This document shows positions 25,872-35,682 of a DNA stretch of 64,000 nt, one piece after another. A program made the translations under genes and the position numbers. Source of the stretch: an uncultured Ruminiclostridium sp. (GTDB lineage: Bacteria > Bacillota > Clostridia > Oscillospirales > Ruminococcaceae); NCBI GenBank assembly GCA_947629925.1, contig CANRFO010000006.1, positions 1 through 64,000 on the forward strand, in the 5' to 3' direction. Every line of letters begins with the position of its first letter. The first letter of the stretch is position 1. Below the pieces are notes generated by a model. That model searched no databases and had not been told where the DNA came from. It worked only from the letters and a program-made list of their open reading frames with translations.

Positions 25872-26060
25872 AATTGCCCTTGCGGGCAAGGCACTCCCGC
25901 CCTCTGAAAGGATTTCTTTTTTAAAAGAAATCCTTTCAGGCTCTTCTTAGAAAATTTTATGTCCAATATTGCGGTTTTTGCAAAAAAATGAATTGCCTTA
26001 AGGGCAATTCAAGCAATATTGGATCGTGTCTGCGCAAGCAAACACTGAGCACAAGCGCTC
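25872..26060 (-). repeat. Intergenic repeat copy A (reverse orientation)
   Basis: This copy lies in the 373-base gap between noc and rsmG, in the reverse sense relative to copies B-D. It contains the hairpin core (25901-25958: GGATTTCTTTT with AAAAGAAATCC), the CAATATTGG-framed block with TGAATTGCC/GGCAATTCA, and the GCGCAAGCAAACA arm. It ends with a TTGCCCTTGCGGGCAA piece. The long GGGCGGGAGG tail present in B-D is missing. No gene is seen in this gap. Confidence 0.85.
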
Positions 26061-26066
26061 CCTTTT

Positions 26067-26690
26067 CTATTTCCTCTTATAAATGATCAGCTTTCTCCCG
26101 TCGCCGCAAGGCAGCTGATACCGCATTTCCTCCGCCTTTTTCAGCTTCAGCCTCCCTTCCTCTTCCTCCGCCGAGCCGCGCATAGCCAGAAACCGCCCGT
26201 CCTCCTTCAGAAACGGCTCCGCATAACCGCAAAGCAAGCTCAAATTCCCCACTGCCCTGGCAGTCACCATATCGTAAGCCCGCTTGCAGCCGTCCTTTCG
26301 GCACAACTCCTCCGCCCTGCCGTGAATTATCTCCGCCGTCAGATCAAGCCGCTCTAAAAGCTGTGCCAAATACACGGTGCGCTTCTGTTGAGCGTCCAAC
26401 AGCGTGAACCGCAGGTCCTCACGGAATATCATCATCGGCACAGCGGGAAATCCCGCTCCCGTCCCGATGTCAAGACACTTCGCCCCCTGCCCGACCCTAG
26501 TCATAGTCAGCGGCAGAACACTATCTATCAGGTGCTTTTCAATTATTCCCTCTCGGTCACGAATGGCGGTCAGATTGACCTTCTTGCAGTATTCCTGCAA
26601 AAACCCCGTCATCACGTCCAGCCGCTCAAGCTGCTCTGCGGTAAGCTCTATCCCCGCCCGCAGAAATTTTTCCTTTATATCACTTGTCAT
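26067..26690 (-). CDS. rsmG: 16S rRNA (guanine527-N7)-methyltransferase
   Basis: This 207-residue enzyme methylates G527 of 16S rRNA with S-adenosylmethionine. The class I methyltransferase signature CLDIGTGAGFPAVPM is near residues 70-84 and VTARAVGNLSLL is the later family motif. The ATG at 26690 follows AGAGGA; an in-frame TTG five codons earlier lies over that site. The gene sits between mnmG and noc, the standard order. Confidence 0.95.
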   Translation of the reverse strand: MTSDIKEKFLRAGIELTAEQLERLDVMTGFLQEYCKKVNLTAIRDREGIIEKHLIDSVLPLTMTRVGQGAKCLDIGTGAGFPAVPMMIFREDLRFTLLDAQQKRTVYLAQLLERLDLTAEIIHGRAEELCRKDGCKRAYDMVTARAVGNLSLLCGYAEPFLKEDGRFLAMRGSAEEEEGRLKLKKAEEMRYQLPCGDGRKLIIYKRK

Positions 26691-26734
26691 TGGTTGTCCT
26701 CTCAAATCCGCTCTACAAAGCGGTTTACAAACAA

Positions 26735-26750
26735 TGTTCCCCGTGGAACA
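26735..26750. promoter_or_regulatory. parS-like site with an altered core
   Basis: TGTTCCCCGTGGAACA differs from the parS at 24738 by one base in the core (A to C), leaving the arms intact. Its flank (GCGGTTTACAAACAA) also resembles the flank of that parS (GCGGTTTTACAAAGA). It lies in the rsmG-mnmG gap, four bases from the mnmG stop. It could be a weaker ParB or a Noc site. Confidence 0.65.
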
Positions 26751-26753
26751 TTG

Positions 26754-28607
26754 TTAGCTCTTATCCCCCGTCAGCAACAGCAGCACCGTTATATCAGCGG
26801 GATTCACCCCGCTTATCCTGCTTGCCTGACCGATATTCAGCGGCTTGTACTTGTTCAGCTTTTCCTGCGCCTCCAAGCGCAAGCCCTTTATCTCCCGATA
26901 GTCGATATCCGTGGGCAGAGGGCGCTGTTCCAGCTTTCTCATCTGCTCCACCTTGACGGTCTGCGCCTGAATGTACCCCTCGTATTTAACCCGTATCTCC
27001 AGCTTGTCCGTCAGCTTTCGGGGGAGCTTGGGGGCGTTCTCGTCAAATTTTATCAGCGTTTTGTAGTCCGTCTGAGGGCGTTTCAGCAGCTCGGTGAACC
27101 TTACTCCTGTGGAAACAGGCGTCGTGCCGCAGCTTTCAAGCGCGGCGTTAAGCTCGTCGGTGGGCTTCAGTGTGGTCTTGCTTATCCGCCGGAGCTCCTC
27201 GGTTATTTCCCTGTCCATTTGCAGGAAGTAGGCATAGCGCTTTTCGGGGAGAAGCCCCACGTCATGACCTATCCCCGCAAGGCGTTCGGGAGCGTTGTCC
27301 TGCCTGAGCAGGAGCCTGTATTCGCTCCTCCCCGTCATCATACGGTACGGCTCGATACAGCCCTTTGTCACAAGGTCGTCGATAAGCGTCCCGATGTAGC
27401 TGCTGTCACGGGAGAGAACGAACATTTCCTTATTCTGGCAGTATTTAGCGGCGTTTATCCCTGCGATAAGCCCCTGCGCCGCCGCCTCCTCATAGCCGCT
27501 TGTGCCGTTGAACTGCCCCGCTCCGAAAAGCCCGTGTATCTTCTTGAATTCCAGCGTGGCGTAAAGCTCCAGCGGGTCAACGCAGTCGTACTCGATAGCG
27601 TAAGCGGGGCGCATTATCTCCACCTGCTCCAGCCCTTTTATGGTGCGGAGGAATTGGAGCTGTACCTCTTCGGGCAGACTTGAGGACATTCCCTGCAAAT
27701 AAAACTCGTCGGTATCAAGTCCCATAGGCTCCACAAAAAGCTGATGCCGCTCCTTGTCCTTAAAGCGGACTATCTTGTCCTCGATACTGGGGCAGTAGCG
27801 GGGTCCCACCCCCTCGATACGCCCTGCGTAAAGGGGCGAACGGTGCAGGTTTGACAGTATCACCTCGTGCGTGGCGGCATTAGTGTAGGTAACGTAGCAG
27901 ACCGCTTTGTTTTCCAGCTTTTCGTCGTTGTCAAAGGCAAAGGGCGTTATCGGCTCGTCGCCATGCTGTACCTCCATAGCCGCAAAATCAATGCTTTTGC
28001 GGTGAACGCGGGCGGGCGTCCCCGTCTTGAAACGGCGGAGGGATACCCCCTTTTCCTCCAGACACTTTGTAAGCAGCAGAGCGGGCATAACGTTGTCGGG
28101 ACCGCTCTGATAGTTCAGCTCGCCGATATGGATACGCCCGCCGAGATACGTTCCCGTGGCGATTATAACGGCGTTCACGGCGTACACTATGCCCGTGCGG
28201 GTCTTTACGGCGGTGACCTTGTTGTTGTCGGTGATAATTTCGGTTATCTCCCCCTGCTTCACGTCAAGGTTTTCCTGGGATTCAAGGGCGGATTTCATAT
28301 AAGTATGGTACTTCACACGGTCGCTTTGCACACGCAGGGCGTGCACGGCGGGACCTTTTCCCTTGTTCAGCATTCGCGACTGAATGAAGGTGGAATCCGC
28401 CGCTCTGCCCATTTCACCGCCCAAGGCGTCGATCTCGCTGACAAGCTGACCTTTTGCGGAACCGCCTATACAGGGGTTGCAGGGCATATTTGCGATGGTG
28501 TCCAGGGAGAGACAGAATAAAACGGTTTTAATGCCGAGACGGGCGGCGGCGAGGGCGGCCTCAACGCCTGCGTGACCGCCGCCGATAACAGCGAGTTGGT
28601 AGTTCAT
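26754..28607 (-). CDS. mnmG: tRNA modification enzyme MnmG (GidA)
   Basis: This 617-residue FAD protein works with MnmE to make carboxymethylaminomethyl-uridine at the wobble base of certain tRNAs. The N-terminal FAD motif is VIGGGHAGVEAALAAARLG, and PCNPCIGGSAKGQLVSEIDALGGEMG is the family signature with its two functional Cys. GLFGAGQFNGTSGYEEAAAQGL is the late FAD motif. mnmE is not in the window. Repeat B lies just upstream. Confidence 0.97.
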   Translation of the reverse strand: MNYQLAVIGGGHAGVEAALAAARLGIKTVLFCLSLDTIANMPCNPCIGGSAKGQLVSEIDALGGEMGRAADSTFIQSRMLNKGKGPAVHALRVQSDRVKYHTYMKSALESQENLDVKQGEITEIITDNNKVTAVKTRTGIVYAVNAVIIATGTYLGGRIHIGELNYQSGPDNVMPALLLTKCLEEKGVSLRRFKTGTPARVHRKSIDFAAMEVQHGDEPITPFAFDNDEKLENKAVCYVTYTNAATHEVILSNLHRSPLYAGRIEGVGPRYCPSIEDKIVRFKDKERHQLFVEPMGLDTDEFYLQGMSSSLPEEVQLQFLRTIKGLEQVEIMRPAYAIEYDCVDPLELYATLEFKKIHGLFGAGQFNGTSGYEEAAAQGLIAGINAAKYCQNKEMFVLSRDSSYIGTLIDDLVTKGCIEPYRMMTGRSEYRLLLRQDNAPERLAGIGHDVGLLPEKRYAYFLQMDREITEELRRISKTTLKPTDELNAALESCGTTPVSTGVRFTELLKRPQTDYKTLIKFDENAPKLPRKLTDKLEIRVKYEGYIQAQTVKVEQMRKLEQRPLPTDIDYREIKGLRLEAQEKLNKYKPLNIGQASRISGVNPADITVLLLLTGDKS

Positions 28608-28640
28608 AGTTGGCTCCTAAATAAAATAAATAAAAATAAA

Positions 28641-28944
28641 AGCGAGCGAATGCGAGCAGTGTTTGCTTGCGCAAACACGATCCAACATTGCTTGAATTGC
28701 CCTTAAGGCAATTCATTTTGCTTCGCAAAACCGCAATATTGGACATAAAATTTTCTAAGGAGAGCCTGAGAGGATTTCTTTTTTCAAAAGAAATCCTTTC
28801 AGAGGGCGTGAGCGATTGCGCAGCAGAGCGGGGGTGCGAGAAAGTCAGGTTAAAAGGTAAACTTTGAAAATGTATTGAGAGGAAGTGTTTGGGGGCGGGA
28901 GGGTGGGCGCAGCCGTGAAACTGGTATGCACAACACAAAAGTGA
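28641..28944 (+). repeat. Intergenic repeat copy B
   Basis: This full copy of about 304 bp lies in the gap between gyrA and mnmG. Its modules in order are as follows. First is TGTTTGCTTGCGCAAACA. Next comes a CCAACATTG/CAATATTGG frame around TGAATTGCC-CTTA-AGGCAATTCA. The core hairpin follows (28748-28804, GGATTTCTTTT/AAAAGAAATCC). The copy ends with a divergent tail containing GGGGGCGGGAGGGTGGGCGC and ending CACAAAAGTGA. It contains no gene. Confidence 0.9.
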
Positions 28945-29050
28945 AAAGCTGTGCTACCCGTTTGCCAAAAGTAACACATACAAACCAAGACAGTGAAAGC
29001 ACAACAGTAAACACAATAATTCAATTTACTGCTCACTCTTCACTGTACCA

Positions 29051-29108
29051 TTGAAGGGAAAACTTTTTGTAAAAAGTTTTCCCTTCAAGCTTCCCTTTTA
29101 AAAACTTT
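29051..29108 (-). repeat. Hairpin repeat unit downstream of gyrA
   Basis: A perfect 38-bp palindrome (arms TTGAAGGGAAAACTTTTT, loop GT) is followed by the reversed box AAAAGTTTTTAAAAGGGAAG. It is the same unit as at 21158 with a compensated G/A pair change in the stem. It lies 24 bases after the gyrA stop codon and may act as its terminator. Confidence 0.8.
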
Positions 29109-29131
29109 TATGGCGCCGCTTCGCGGCTTTT

Positions 29132-31780
29132 TTATTCTTCGGTTTCCTCTTCGGGTTCTTCTTCAGGCTCTTCCTCAACAACGACCTCGCTTTGCTCCTC
29201 CAGCTCGGCAGCCTTTATCTCCTCCTCGCTGGCCTGCTCCACCTGCTCGGTCTCGGCGCTGTCGTCATGCTCGGTGCGGGTGAACGCCACTACCTTGCTG
29301 TCGCCTGAAAGGCGCATTACACGCACGCCCGTGGCGTACCTGCTCATAACTCTTATATCGTTGGCACGAATACGGATTATCACACCGTCAGTGTTTATCA
29401 GTATAACGTCGTCGTCAGGACCAAGCGCCCTGATACCGCAGACGTAACCCTTTTCCTCGCTCACCTTGTAGTTGAGTATGCCGTAACCGCCGCGCTTCTG
29501 TACACGGTAACCCGTCACGCCGCAGCGCCGTCCCATACCCTTGTCGGTGACGGTGAGCAGAGTCATATTCTCGTCGTATGCCTTGCAGGAACCCACGATA
29601 TAGTCGTTATCACGCAGCTTTATCGCCCTGACGCCGTGAGCAGTCCTGCCCATCTTGCGTATGTCGGATTCAAGGAAGCAGATTATAGCGCCGTTTCTGG
29701 TGGCGACCATTATGTGAGCGTCACCCTCGGTGAGGAATGCGGCGGCAATCTCGTCCCCCTCGTCAAGCCCTACGGCGCGAAGTCCGCCCTTGCGCAGGTT
29801 CTTGTATTCGGAAAGCTGTGTGCGCTTTATCTTGCCCTGCTTGGTGACGCAGATGAAATACTTGTTCTCGCTGAAATCGGAGGTCTTCATCATTGCGGCA
29901 ACACGCTCGCCCTCGGACAACTGGAGCAGATTTACAATGTTAGTTCCCCTGCTTTGCCTGCCACCCTCGGGAATTTCGTAGCAGCGCAGCTTGTACATAT
30001 TCCCCATATTTGTGACAAAGAGGATATCGTCGTGGCTGGAGGCGACGAACAGATCCTCCACAAAGTCCTCTTCACGCTGCTTCATACCCGTAACGCCCTT
30101 GCCGCCACGCTTTTGCAGGTTGTATACCTCCATTGACTGACGCTTGATGTAGCCGATGTTGGTAAAGGTGATGACGCTTTCCTCCACGGGGATAAGGTCC
30201 TCGATGTCCACCTCGCCGCTTACGTCCTCGATAGAGGTGCGGCGCTCGTCGCCGTATTTCTTCTTGATAACTTCAAGCTCGGAGGAGATGACCTCAAGAA
30301 CACGCTTTTCATCGGAGAGAATGAACATATAGTCCTTTATCCTGTTCATCAGCTCCGCAAGCTCGTCCTCTATCTTCTCACGCTCCAAGCCTGTCAGCTG
30401 TCCTAAACGCATTTTTACGATAGCGTCCGCCTGCGCCGAGGACAAGCCTATGGTATGTTCAAACTGAATATCGGCATACTGCTCGCCCATCGCCCTGTGG
30501 AGCAGGTCGGAAAGGTCAGCCTCCTTGAAGCGCTCCATCAGGCGCTCCTTGCCCTCCTGCTCGGTCTTGCTGGAGCGGAGTATGGCTATCACCTCGTCAA
30601 TGTTGTCGATAGCCAGCATAAAGCCTTGCAGCAGGTGCGCCCTGTCCTTGGCTTTTTCAAGGTCAAAGGCTGTCCTGCGGCGGACTACGTCCTTCTGGAA
30701 GTCGATGTAATTGGTGATAAGCTCTTTCAGGTTGAGTATCTTAGGCTCGCCGTTCACAAGCGCCAGCATGATAACTCCCACCGTGTCCTGAAGCTGGGTG
30801 TAATTATACAGCTTGTTCAGTACCACGTTGGCGTTGGCGTCGCGCTTCAGCTCTATAACTATCTTCATGCCGCTGCGGTCGCTCTCGTCACGCAGGGCGG
30901 AGATACCTTCGATACGCTTTTCGTTCATCAGTGCGCCGATATTCTCTATAAGGCGCTTTCTTATCACCATATAAGGTATCTCGGTGATAACTATGCGGGT
31001 GTGGGTCTTTTCCTCCACTATCTCCGCCCTGCCGCGGAGAGTGAGCTTGCCGCGCCCTGTCAGATACGCGCTCCTTATCCCCGCTCTGCCCATGATTATT
31101 CCCCCTGTGGGGAAGTCGGGACCCTTTATAACAGACATTATATCCTGAATGGGAATATCAGGGTCGTTTATCACTAAATTTATCGCGTCAATGACCTCGC
31201 GGAGATTGTGAGGCGGGATATTTGTCGCCATTCCCACCGCGATACCCACGCTGCCGTTCACCAGAAGGTTGGGGAAACGGCTGGGCAGGACCTTTGGCTC
31301 AGGTATCTTGTCGTCGTAGTTAGTGCCGAAATCAACGGTATTCTTATTTATATCCGCTACCATTTCTCCCGCAAGCTTACTCATTCGCGCTTCGGTGTAA
31401 CGATAAGCGGCAGGAGGGTCGCCGTCCACGGAGCCGAAGTTTCCGTGACCGTCCACAAGAGGGTATCTCAGGCTGAAATCCTGCGCCAGACGCACCATAG
31501 CGTCATAAACGGAGGAGTCGCCGTGAGGGTGATACTTACTAAGCACCTCGCCTACGGTGTAGGCGCATTTGCGGTAGGGGTGCTCGTAGGTATTATTTGA
31601 TTCGTTCATTGTGTAGATTATACGGCGGTGAACGGGTTTAAACCCGTCGCGCACGTCGGGAAGGGCGCGCTGCACGATAACGGACATGGAATATTCCAGA
31701 AAGGACTTTCGCATTTCGCTGTCTATGTCCACTTGTATGAGCTTTTCGGTGGAAACATTTTCGGTGGTTTCGTCGGGCAT
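29132..31780 (-). CDS. gyrA: DNA gyrase subunit A
   Basis: This 882-residue subunit cuts and rejoins DNA for negative supercoiling. The catalytic Tyr lies in the motif beginning [10 protein letters not shown], and [17 protein letters not shown] holds the quinolone-determining positions. The C-terminal domain has the GyrA box QRGGKG ([12 protein letters not shown]). The tail is very acidic with repeated EEEPEE. The order gyrB then gyrA is the usual origin-proximal one, but three small genes lie between them here. Confidence 0.98.
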   Translation of the reverse strand: MPDETTENVSTEKLIQVDIDSEMRKSFLEYSMSVIVQRALPDVRDGFKPVHRRIIYTMNESNNTYEHPYRKCAYTVGEVLSKYHPHGDSSVYDAMVRLAQDFSLRYPLVDGHGNFGSVDGDPPAAYRYTEARMSKLAGEMVADINKNTVDFGTNYDDKIPEPKVLPSRFPNLLVNGSVGIAVGMATNIPPHNLREVIDAINLVINDPDIPIQDIMSVIKGPDFPTGGIIMGRAGIRSAYLTGRGKLTLRGRAEIVEEKTHTRIVITEIPYMVIRKRLIENIGALMNEKRIEGISALRDESDRSGMKIVIELKRDANANVVLNKLYNYTQLQDTVGVIMLALVNGEPKILNLKELITNYIDFQKDVVRRRTAFDLEKAKDRAHLLQGFMLAIDNIDEVIAILRSSKTEQEGKERLMERFKEADLSDLLHRAMGEQYADIQFEHTIGLSSAQADAIVKMRLGQLTGLEREKIEDELAELMNRIKDYMFILSDEKRVLEVISSELEVIKKKYGDERRTSIEDVSGEVDIEDLIPVEESVITFTNIGYIKRQSMEVYNLQKRGGKGVTGMKQREEDFVEDLFVASSHDDILFVTNMGNMYKLRCYEIPEGGRQSRGTNIVNLLQLSEGERVAAMMKTSDFSENKYFICVTKQGKIKRTQLSEYKNLRKGGLRAVGLDEGDEIAAAFLTEGDAHIMVATRNGAIICFLESDIRKMGRTAHGVRAIKLRDNDYIVGSCKAYDENMTLLTVTDKGMGRRCGVTGYRVQKRGGYGILNYKVSEEKGYVCGIRALGPDDDVILINTDGVIIRIRANDIRVMSRYATGVRVMRLSGDSKVVAFTRTEHDDSAETEQVEQASEEEIKAAELEEQSEVVVEEEPEEEPEEETEE

Positions 31781-31830
31781 GAGGGTACTCCTTTGTATTA
31801 CAGATTATAATTTATAAGTAAAAAATAAAA

Positions 31831-32140
31831 ACGAGCGAAGCGAGCAGTGTTTGCTTGCGCAAACACGATCCAATATTGCTTGAATTGCCCTTAAGGCAAT
31901 TCATTTTGCTGCGCAAAACCGCAATATTGGACATTAAAGTTTTTGAAAGAGAGCCTGAGAGGATTTCTTTTTTCAAAAGAAATCCTTTCAGAGGTTACAG
32001 CGCCTTGCCCGCAAGGGCAACAGCGGGGATACGGTAAAGTCAGGATTAAACGGTAATGACTGAAAATGTATTGAAGGGCAGTTGTCGGGGGCGGGAGGGT
32101 GGGCGCAGGCGTGAAACTGATGTGCAGCACACAAAAGTGA
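31831..32140 (+). repeat. Intergenic repeat copy C
   Basis: This full copy of about 310 bp begins 50 bases upstream of the gyrA start. All modules are present: TGTTTGCTTGCGCAAACA, the CCAATATTGC...GCAATATTGG frame, the core hairpin at 31934-31992 (GGATTTCTTTT/AAAAGAAATCC), GCCTTGCCCGCAAGGGCAAC, and the GGGGGCGGGAGGGTGGGCGC tail ending CACAAAAGTGA. The rest of the 456-base gap (31781-32236) shows no gene. Confidence 0.92.
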
Positions 32141-32236
32141 CGAAAGGTGAACCGACCCCGTCAAAATCACCGCCTTTCAGCCGTGACCGTGAAAGAACTC
32201 CCCATAAACACCGCGGTAAAATCAGCTCGCAGCCGC

Positions 32237-32833
32237 CTATATGTTCTTATCGTCAAAATACGACCTCAATGCGCCTGCCTGCTCATCTGTCAGACAGCGC
32301 TTGGGAAATATATAAATAAGCGAACGATTGAGAAACAGAAGGAACATGTCCTCGGTCTCCATAGAATCAAGAGTGTTTGAAACAAGCTCGATCTTCGTCT
32401 TGTCGTGCTTTATCTCCTGCTGGGAGGGGACCTCCGCACCTTCCCCGACAGGCACGACGCCGCTGCTCGTGATAGCAACGGTCTCAGTCTCTTCGTCGGG
32501 AAGAAGCAGAGTGTCAATAACTATCTGCGATTCGGAAAACTCCGCGGTATAGGTCTCTCCGCCAAGCTCCCCCAAGGTCTTCATCAGCTTTTTGCGGGCG
32601 ATATAAGGTCTTGCCCAGACGGAGACTGCCATGCCGAGACCGAGAACGAACAGGATATAGCCCGCTATGCCGCTGCTGTTGGCGATCATGAAGTCAAGCC
32701 CGATAGCCGCAGCTATAAGGTAAACGACGGTGAAGATGATATTGCGCCTGAGCATATACTTTTTCTGAAAAAGCTTAAACGCAGTCTCTATCTCCACATC
32801 GGTGTTGTCGTATTTTATCTCGAATTTTTCCAT
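32237..32833 (-). CDS. YcxB-like membrane protein
   Basis: This 198-residue protein has two membrane segments (about residues 31-51 and 56-76) followed by a soluble domain. Its end LLFLNRSLIYIFPKRCLTDEQ is the characteristic close of YcxB-like proteins. An extra Glu/Thr-rich stretch (about 108-140) interrupts the domain. Function is unknown. It belongs to a run of three small genes between gyrB and gyrA. Confidence 0.8.
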   Translation of the reverse strand: MEKFEIKYDNTDVEIETAFKLFQKKYMLRRNIIFTVVYLIAAAIGLDFMIANSSGIAGYILFVLGLGMAVSVWARPYIARKKLMKTLGELGGETYTAEFSESQIVIDTLLLPDEETETVAITSSGVVPVGEGAEVPSQQEIKHDKTKIELVSNTLDSMETEDMFLLFLNRSLIYIFPKRCLTDEQAGALRSYFDDKNI

Positions 32834-32854
32834 AAGTATCCTTTAAATGTTATT

Positions 32855-33253
32855 TTAACGGGCGTTGCCCACAAAAAGCATTCCCAAAGCAAACAAAATG
32901 CAGGCGGCGCAGGCGATTATCGCCACGACCACGTCGAATATCTTTCCCTTTTTCCAGAAGTCGGGAATGTTCAGCCCGCACACTGCCCCCAGAGCAAAAA
33001 GCATAAAGGGCAGCAGCACTCCCAGATCGCCGAAGCCGAATATCAGCGCCACGAGAGAAAAGCCCCACAGCGCCACGCAGATAACGCCTGCGACCTTTTT
33101 CGGAAAGGCGAGCACAGATTCCTCCTCGGCGTTTTTTACGGCTTCCTCCGCCATTTTAAGGCGCTTTTCCTTATCCTCCTCGGTCTCGCCCTTTATAGGC
33201 TCCATCTCGGAAAGCACCTGAATTATCTTTTCGTTATTTCTATGTGAGTTCAT
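32855..33253 (-). CDS. Hypothetical membrane protein
   Basis: This 132-residue protein has a charged cytoplasmic N-terminal half (about residues 1-48, rich in Glu and Lys) and three hydrophobic segments after it. AGGAGGG before the ATG at 33253 sets the start. No family is recognised. It lies 21 bases upstream of the YcxB-like gene and is probably co-transcribed with it. Confidence 0.75.
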   Translation of the reverse strand: MNSHRNNEKIIQVLSEMEPIKGETEEDKEKRLKMAEEAVKNAEEESVLAFPKKVAGVICVALWGFSLVALIFGFGDLGVLLPFMLFALGAVCGLNIPDFWKKGKIFDVVVAIIACAACILFALGMLFVGNAR

Positions 33254-33287
33254 ACGACCCTCCTGAAACATATAACGGTCTTACCGC

Positions 33288-33606
33288 GCGTTTATGCTGA
33301 AAGAAAGCGCTGTTTATGCGCTTTGAGTTTCGGGAAATTTCCCGTTTACGGCATACAGCCGAATTATTTTTTTCCGCTGAACAGATTTTTTGCTGCGTCG
33401 ATAATGCCGCCTGCATTGTCGCCCAGCTTGTCTTTAAGCTGTTCGAGAGTTTCCTTGTCTGCGAATTTCTTCAGAAATTCCTTTACCTGATCTTCGTCAA
33501 GCTTGTCGATAACGCTCTTTGCGATCGCTTTGATGTCAAAATCCATTTTTGTATCTTCCTTTCGGTAAATAAAATTTTTTTCAGCGCTTTCTTTCAGCAT
33601 AAACGC
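33288..33606. repeat. 25-bp perfect inverted repeat framing a small gene
   Basis: The arms at 33288-33312 and 33582-33606 are perfect complements over 25 bp (left arm begins GCGTTTATGCTGAAAGAAAG). Beyond them TTACC on the left matches GGTAA on the right after short gaps. The 319-bp unit holds one 60-residue gene and its ribosome site. It may be a MITE-like insertion or paired terminator and attenuator arms. Confidence 0.8.
33364..33546 (-). CDS. Small charged protein inside an inverted repeat
   Basis: This 60-residue protein is Lys/Asp-rich, without Cys, and mostly predicted helix (MDFDIKAIAKSVIDKLDEDQ...). AAAGGAAG lies at a good distance before the ATG at 33546, which supports translation. 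No family is recognised. It is enclosed by the 25-bp inverted repeat at 33288-33606, between gyrB and a membrane protein gene. Confidence 0.7.
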   Translation of the reverse strand: MDFDIKAIAKSVIDKLDEDQVKEFLKKFADKETLEQLKDKLGDNAGGIIDAAKNLFSGKK

Positions 33607-33631
33607 CTTGGGTAAAAATACGGGTCAATGC

Positions 33632-35623
33632 TCAGATGTCCAGATTTTCAACATACTGAGCGTTGGTTTCGATAAAATTGCGCCTCGGCTCCACCTTGTC
33701 CCCCATAAGGATAGAGAAGGTAAGGTCGGCTTTTGCCGCGTCCTCAAGTGTCACCTGAAGCATTGTGCGGGAAGCGGGGTCCATAGTGGTCTCCCACAGC
33801 TGGTCGGGATCCATCTCGCCAAGACCTTTGTACCGCTGTACCTCGACCTTGGCGTTAGTCTCGCCCTGAAGCTCTTTTATGAAATCATCGCGCTCCTCGT
33901 CGGAGAAAGCGTATCTCACCTGTTTTCCTTTGCTGACTTTAAACAAAGGCGGCTGAGCAAGATAAACGTGGCCCTCCTCGATAAGCGGGCGCATAAAGCG
34001 GAAGAAGAAGGTGAGCAGCAGCGTTCTGATATGCGCGCCGTCCACGTCGGCATCAGCCATTATAACAACTCTTCCATAGCGCAGCTTGGTTATGTCGAAC
34101 TCGTCGCCCAGTCCCGTTCCCAGCGCCTTTACCACAGGGGTAAGCTTTTCGTTGTTATATACCTTGTCAACGCGGGCTTTTTCCACGTTCAGCATTTTTC
34201 CCCAGAGAGGAAGGATAGCCTGATACTTGCTGTCCCTGCCCTGCTTTGCGGAGCCGCCTGCGGAATCTCCCTCCACGATATATATCTCGGTCTTGGTAAC
34301 GTCCTTCTCGTAGCAGTCGGACAGCTTGCCCGGCAGTCCCGCGCCGTCGGAGGCGGACTTTCTCTTTGCCTCCATAGCCTTCTTGGCGGCGTCGCGGGCG
34401 GCCTGACCGTTTATTGACTTTATGACTATCGCCTGAGCGGTGTCGGGGTGTTCCTCAAAGTAATAGGTGAGCTTTTCGCTTACCACCTTGTACACGGCGG
34501 GTCCTACTTCGGGATTTCCCAGCTTGCCCTTGGTCTGTCCCTCAAATTCACATTCGGGGAGCTTGACGGAGATGACTGCGTTTATCGCCTCTCTTATGGC
34601 TTCGCCGCTGAGAGCGACAAATTCCTCTTTCTTGTCGTCGTCCTTTTTCTTGGCAGTTTTCTTGCGGGAATTAGCCGCCTCTTTTTCCTTATACGCCTTT
34701 ACAAAGTCGTTTACCACCTTATTCAGCCCGCGCTTGAAGGCAAGCTCATGAGTACCGCCGTCAACGGTGTGGATATTGTTTGCGAATGAGCGGAACGCTT
34801 CGCTGTTGAAGTCGGTGTTGTACTGGAACGCCACCTCCACCATTATGTCGTCAACGGTGTCTTTAAGGTAGATTATATCGGGGTGCAGGCGCTCTGCTCC
34901 CCTTTTCTCCTGGAGCCAGTCAACGTACTCCACGATCCCGCCGTCATATTTCAGCGTTTCTCCCTTTATGTCGTCAGGGTCGCGCAGGTCGGTAAGGTCT
35001 ATCTCTATACCGCCGTTCAGGAACGCCTGTTCCCTCATACGGTCGAGGAGAATGTTATAGTCATAATTCAGGTCGTGGAATATCTGACCGTCCGCCTTGA
35101 ATTTTACGGTAGTGCCTGTTTTGTCGGTCTTGCCGATAACTTTCAAAGGTTCGGAGTAGTTTCCTCTGTCGAAATGCTGGAAATGCACGTCCTTTCCGTC
35201 ATAAACGGTAAGCTCCAGCCACTCGGACAATGCGTTTACAACGCTGGCGCCAACGCCGTGAAGTCCGCCTGATACCTTATATCCGCCGCCGCCGAACTTT
35301 CCTCCTGCGTGAAGGATAGTATAAACCACTGTGGCGGCGCTTATACCTTCCTTGGGGTGAATGCCCGTGGGAATACCTCTGCCGTTGTCGCTGACCTCGA
35401 TTATATTATCAGGCAATATCCTTACATCAATATGGGTACAGAAACCTGCCAGCGCTTCGTCAATGGCGTTATCCACGATCTCATACACAAGATGGTGCAG
35501 ACCGCTTGGTCCTGTGGAGCCGATGTACATACCGGGGCGCTTGCGGACAGCTTCCAGCCCTTCAAGTATCTGTATATCCTCGGCGTCATAGCCGTGTTCG
35601 ACCTTTGTTGCTTCGTCAATCAT
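33632..35623 (-). CDS. gyrB: DNA gyrase subunit B
   Basis: This 663-residue ATPase subunit has the GHKL motifs EIVDNAIDEALAGF, DNGRGIPTGIHP and GGLHGVGASVVNALS. The TOPRIM domain has YIVEGDSAGGSAKQGRD and DADVDGAHIRTLLLTFF, and KGLGEMDPDQLWETTMDP lies near the end. A Lys/Asp-rich insert (RKKTAKKKDDDKKEE near residue 300) lengthens it a little. A clear sigma-A promoter precedes it, separating it from remB and recF. Confidence 0.98.
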   Translation of the reverse strand: MIDEATKVEHGYDAEDIQILEGLEAVRKRPGMYIGSTGPSGLHHLVYEIVDNAIDEALAGFCTHIDVRILPDNIIEVSDNGRGIPTGIHPKEGISAATVVYTILHAGGKFGGGGYKVSGGLHGVGASVVNALSEWLELTVYDGKDVHFQHFDRGNYSEPLKVIGKTDKTGTTVKFKADGQIFHDLNYDYNILLDRMREQAFLNGGIEIDLTDLRDPDDIKGETLKYDGGIVEYVDWLQEKRGAERLHPDIIYLKDTVDDIMVEVAFQYNTDFNSEAFRSFANNIHTVDGGTHELAFKRGLNKVVNDFVKAYKEKEAANSRKKTAKKKDDDKKEEFVALSGEAIREAINAVISVKLPECEFEGQTKGKLGNPEVGPAVYKVVSEKLTYYFEEHPDTAQAIVIKSINGQAARDAAKKAMEAKRKSASDGAGLPGKLSDCYEKDVTKTEIYIVEGDSAGGSAKQGRDSKYQAILPLWGKMLNVEKARVDKVYNNEKLTPVVKALGTGLGDEFDITKLRYGRVVIMADADVDGAHIRTLLLTFFFRFMRPLIEEGHVYLAQPPLFKVSKGKQVRYAFSDEERDDFIKELQGETNAKVEVQRYKGLGEMDPDQLWETTMDPASRTMLQVTLEDAAKADLTFSILMGDKVEPRRNFIETNAQYVENLDI

Positions 35624-35682
35624 TATCGGGTATTCCTTTCAGAAAAACTTCATCTGCGTATATATTATATATAGTATACTAA

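Noticed and set aside
26388..27683. A 431-codon plus-strand frame opposite rsmG and mnmG
   Set aside because: It is antisense to two well-supported genes, crosses the parS-like site, and shows no domain.
28667..28867. Similar short frames starting MRKHDPxLLELPLRQFILL in repeat copies B, C and D
   Set aside because: The shared protein reading follows from the DNA repeat. The frames lack ribosome sites and change reading after the hairpin, so selection is on the nucleic acid, not a peptide.
33364..33546. The 60-residue gene as a toxin-antitoxin component
   Set aside because: There is no partner gene within the inverted repeat and no recognisable toxin or antitoxin motif.
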